From NCBI RefSeq assembly GCF_022201045.2, contig NC_068563.1, positions 806,001 through 870,000 on the forward strand: a stretch of DNA of 64,000 nt, read 5' to 3'. Below are positions 60,863 through 64,000 of this stretch, in pieces (positions within the stretch are counted from its first letter, which is position 1; the number at the start of each line of letters is the position of its first letter). The translations under genes were made by a program, and so were the position numbers. Origin of the DNA: Citrus sinensis (lineage: Eukaryota > Streptophyta > Magnoliopsida > Sapindales > Rutaceae). Under the pieces are notes generated by a model. The model did not search any database. It saw nothing but the letters and a program-made list of their open reading frames with translations, and had not been told where the DNA came from.

Positions 60863-63800
60863 ATGCCATTGAATAAGGGAAAAATAGTGAAGGCTTGTGA
60901 GGACATGAAGAGTTTGTATGGCATGCCGGAACCGAAAGTGAAGGCAGCTTTGAGTCGTCTTCTTAGAATATATCGTGACGAATGGGGTTTTATTGAAGAA
61001 AATAACTATGAAATTCTCTTCGAGAACTGCATGATAGAGGATGAACAAAAACAAGAAGAAGAAGAAAAGGTATATATACACTCACTTTGTTGCTTTATGT
61101 GATTCTCTATATTCGCAACAACTGTGGATTAAAAGCATTTGCATATTTTCGATTCACTTTAAATGACTTGTGTTAATTTCTCTCCCTCTCTCTCTCTCTT
61201 ATATAAACATGTGCTTTGAATGACTTGAATTTTACATGCTTATGACGTTTGGCATTTGACAAGAAATCAGAATTGAAGATTGTACAAGCATTGTTGGATG
61301 ATAGTTCAGAGCCATTATTAAAAGGACATTTAACAGATCACAGTGATGAGCCTTCAACCTCTATCAACAAAAGTGAAAGATCAGCAATATGCTCATCAGA
61401 GGATGCGGAGGCTGTGATTGAAGTAAAGAAACCTGTTCAATTATCTAACCACAAAAGAGCTAGGGCCTCGTGTTCTGAGACTGCTACACGAAACATCAAA
61501 GGAAAAATCCCAGAAATTGAGGAAACTGCTTGTACAAGAGCATTAACCATTGATAATACAAATGGATTGTTCTCGTACGACAGTTACTCTCGTGAATTTT
61601 CCCAGGAAGCGCCTCCTCTTGCTGTTAAATATCCAGGTATCTACCCTACAAATTTTGTTTATGGTGATAATTGTTGAGACTTGTTTTAATGCTAATGTCG
61701 AGCTGTTAACCATCACCTTAAGCTTTTTTCTCTATCATTGTTTAAATCAAAGGTATAATCTCATGTTTGATTCCCTCATATGAAAACTCTATCTGTCAGG
61801 TTTTTCTTGAGTCCATGTTTTATGTAGTATTTGTTAAGACTTTTCCCTAATTAATACTTATGGTGGACCTTTTGTATTTGACTAATTCTTTGGGTCAAGC
61901 GGTGTTTTTCTACTACATGGTCAGTTCAATTGGTAAGTTTGTTTGAACGGTACAGAAAGTTTGGGATTTGAATCGGCTCGTACATATGGGGAGCTAGTGT
62001 ATTTAGTTTCTGTCAACATAACAAAATACTTCAAATAATAAAAGCGTTTTTTCTCTAACATGATATTAGAGTCAAAACTTCATGTTTATTTTTCTCTGTG
62101 TGAAAACTCTTATTTTTAATGCTCTTCTTTGAATGTATGTTTCAAATGAGAACGCCGGTTGAGACACTGTTTTTAATATTGAAGTTGGTCTTTACTCCAT
62201 TAACTTTTGGGGTCTGAGTGGTTTCTCTTACAATAATAAACTTTAGCCATTAGGTTTTGTATACCTCTTCAAGTGTAATAACTAAGCAGGTAATTAGCTA
62301 AGATTTCGTAGCAGGTAAATGTTTTATAAGATTGAAGTGTCTGCATTACTTCCACTGTAGGTTGACATACATGATGGAGGTATATTTAAGATTGAGCCAT
62401 ATATTGTGGCTTTTAATCCATATTTGTTGCGGTATAAAACCACTACATGTCAAATGTAAGTGCTTAAATATTATTGTGGCTTTTTATTCTTTAGTTGTTA
62501 TACGCCTTCAAAATTTTTGGAAGCTAGATTGACATTGAGAGTAATTCTTTTAGTGATGCTTAGAGGTCAAACCAATTGATCTTATGATTTGCTATTAAGT
62601 TGGTAATTTGTTATGCTACGTTTTGTGTTCATTCAAGATGAATATTTAACAAACTTGATATGGATGGTTATTGCAGTGACTGGTGTTTCTTATTCAACTC
62701 CATTGCAACTTGTTTCATCCAACAATGGAGAGGCGAAACTCTCCATAGTTTACAACTCTGTATTAAACAATTATAAACACTTTCCAAGTTCGGATGTATT
62801 CTTGAAAGTGGTTGAAGATAAAATTTGCAAGAAATATGGAATCACAGATCCTAAGTTTCGCATGAAAAAGCTAATGAGGGAATTATGCGAATACTTTTTG
62901 GCAGTGGGCGCTAATGTGACCAATAGTGATCTACATTTACCGCCCATTCTTGATACATCACATAAAATTGAAGCAGAGTTTGAGGATAATGGCAAACATT
63001 ATCACCAAAGCAACTCCAAAAATCAGCCAAGCTCTCCAAATGTTGACGATTGCTGTAGTAAATTTGTGAATCCTCCATTTAACGTCACCAAGAATCCCAT
63101 TTTTGTTGAAGATATAACCCGAGGAGAGGAAAAACAACCAATTTCCTTGTTAAATGAAAATGGAACATCGGAGCTGCCCAAGTTTTTGTATATCTCAAAG
63201 AACACAGTTTATAAAAATGCTCATGTGAACTTTTCACTAGCTCGAATAGGTGATGAGAATTGTTGTTTAAACTGTTCAGGGAATTGTCTGTCAGCGCCGG
63301 CAAATTGTGCCTGCACTAGTGAAACAAGGGGTGACTTCGCTTATACAGCCGCAGGACTACTGGACGAGAAGTTTTTAAGAGAAAGTATTGCTATAATTAG
63401 GAGGAAAAATGATAAAAAGCATCTTTTTTACTGTGAAAATTGCCCACTTGAAAACAGATTGGTGAATGGTAACAGGAACCACAAAAGAAAGAGATCTGTA
63501 AAGCCATGCAAGGGCCATTTGATGAGAAAGTTCATTAAGGAATGCTGGGCTAAATGCGGATGCAGCTTGAATTGTGGAAACCGTGTTGTTCAGAGAGGTA
63601 TCACAGTGAAATTGCAGGTAAATATTTCAGCTCTTTCACTTCTGCATTTTTTTTTTTAATCTTAAGTTATGAGTAGCATATCATTAATTGAGGCTTGTGC
63701 ACAATAGTCTGCACGAAGAGTTCGTGTTTATTTATAGTGAAGCTAGCTGTTGTTGTCAGGTGTTCCAAGCATCTGAAGGGAAAGGATGGGGTGTTAGAAC

Positions 63801-64000
63801 TCTTGAGGCATTGGAGAAAGGCACTTTTGTTTGTGAGTATGTTGGCGAAGTTGTAACAAACCAGGAACTAGATGAGAGGAATGAGGAATTTTCCGGTGAT
63901 CGGCATACATATCCAGTGTTACTTGATGCAGATTGGGCTTCTGAAAGATTCTTGAAAGATGAAGAAGCTCTTTGCTTGGATGCAACGAAATTTGGAAATG
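60863..64000 (+). CDS. SUVR-type histone-lysine N-methyltransferase (partial, runs off the window)
   Basis: Exons 60863-61069, about 61264-61636, 62677-63617 and 63760 to beyond 64000 join in phase. The N-terminus is a WIYLD domain (about residues 1-60, KACEDMKSLYGMPEPKVKAA, LLRIYRDEWGFIEENNY), the ubiquitin-binding module of SUVR1/2/4. A low-complexity linker follows, then Cys-rich pre-SET (CCLNCSGNCLSAPANCAC, and KECWAKCGCSLNCGNR). The SET domain begins with GKGWGVRTLEALEKGTFVCE and YVGEVV. The window ends before the catalytic NHSC/Tyr part, so activity cannot be judged. SUVR4 methylates H3K9 on transposon chromatin, and SUVR2 acts in RNA-directed silencing. The exon 2 acceptor (gacaag) is weak and may be off by a few codons. 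Intron 2 (1,040 bp) holds a SINE candidate. Confidence 0.92.
61910..62060 (+). mobile_element. tRNA-like SINE candidate in SUVR intron 2
   Basis: An A-box-like ggtcagttcaattggtaag (about 61919-61937) resembles tRNA TAGCTCAGTTGGTAAG. A B-box-like gggatttgaatcgg (61962-61975) lies about 43 bases on. It is followed by ggggagctagtgtatttagt and an A-rich end. It is not obviously the same family as the other three copies. Confidence 0.4.

Overview
The window is plant nuclear DNA from a eudicot. Genes are split by many GT-AG introns. Spacers are AT-rich and carry microsatellites and short non-autonomous transposons. All fourteen recognised genes encode proteins typical of land plants. A woody eudicot such as Citrus or another Sapindales member would fit, but that is an impression from protein wording and not a test. 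No rRNA, confident tRNA gene, CRISPR array, operon or virus-derived element was seen.

Layout, left to right. 1-3.7 kb: AT-rich spacer. 3.7-7.2 kb (+): NRG2-like DUF630/DUF632 protein. 8.3-10.2 kb (-): CPP1, plastid chaperone-like protein of POR. 11.4-14.6 kb (+): plastid FAD oxidoreductase of the phytoene desaturase/amine oxidase type, 13 exons. 16.6-20.5 kb (+): V-ATPase subunit B, 14 exons. 21.3-24.4 kb (-): DUF616 (MUCI70/TOD1-type) Golgi glycosyltransferase-like protein. 25.7-27.3 kb (+): INO80 complex subunit C (Ies6). 27.3-31.4 kb: transposon-rich spacer. 31.4-33.0 kb (+): DNAJC17-like J + RRM protein. 34.6-43.5 kb (+): transportin-1, 29 exons. 44.6-45.7 kb (-): small SecE-like membrane protein. 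46.7-48.2 kb (-): PP2A B' (B56) subunit. 48.8-50.2 kb (-): polyamine uptake transporter. 50.2-53.5 kb: spacer with three local duplications and a SINE. 53.5-54.0 kb (+): small acidic/Cys-rich plant protein of unknown function. 54.0-56.4 kb: spacer with a long-TIR MITE. 56.4-58.9 kb (-): PPR-DYW protein (At4g35130 type). 60.9-64.0 kb (+): SUVR-type histone lysine methyltransferase, cut by the window end inside the SET domain.

Exon joins were worked out by hand from splice sites and reading phase. For every complete gene the joined exons give an intact frame from ATG to stop. The genes are not a pathway cluster: they are mostly independent housekeeping functions (plastid biogenesis, vacuolar acidification, nuclear import, chromatin, RNA editing, cell wall). 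No clearly new multi-gene system was found. The most interesting points are a probable divergent SecE (second plastid Sec translocase type), a tandemly duplicated 3' terminal exon that offers two C-termini to the DNAJC17-like gene, a phase-confirmed GC-AG intron, a DYW domain lacking the HxE glutamate, three long-TIR MITEs (one with an exact 9-bp target duplication), and a tRNA-type SINE family with at least three copies.
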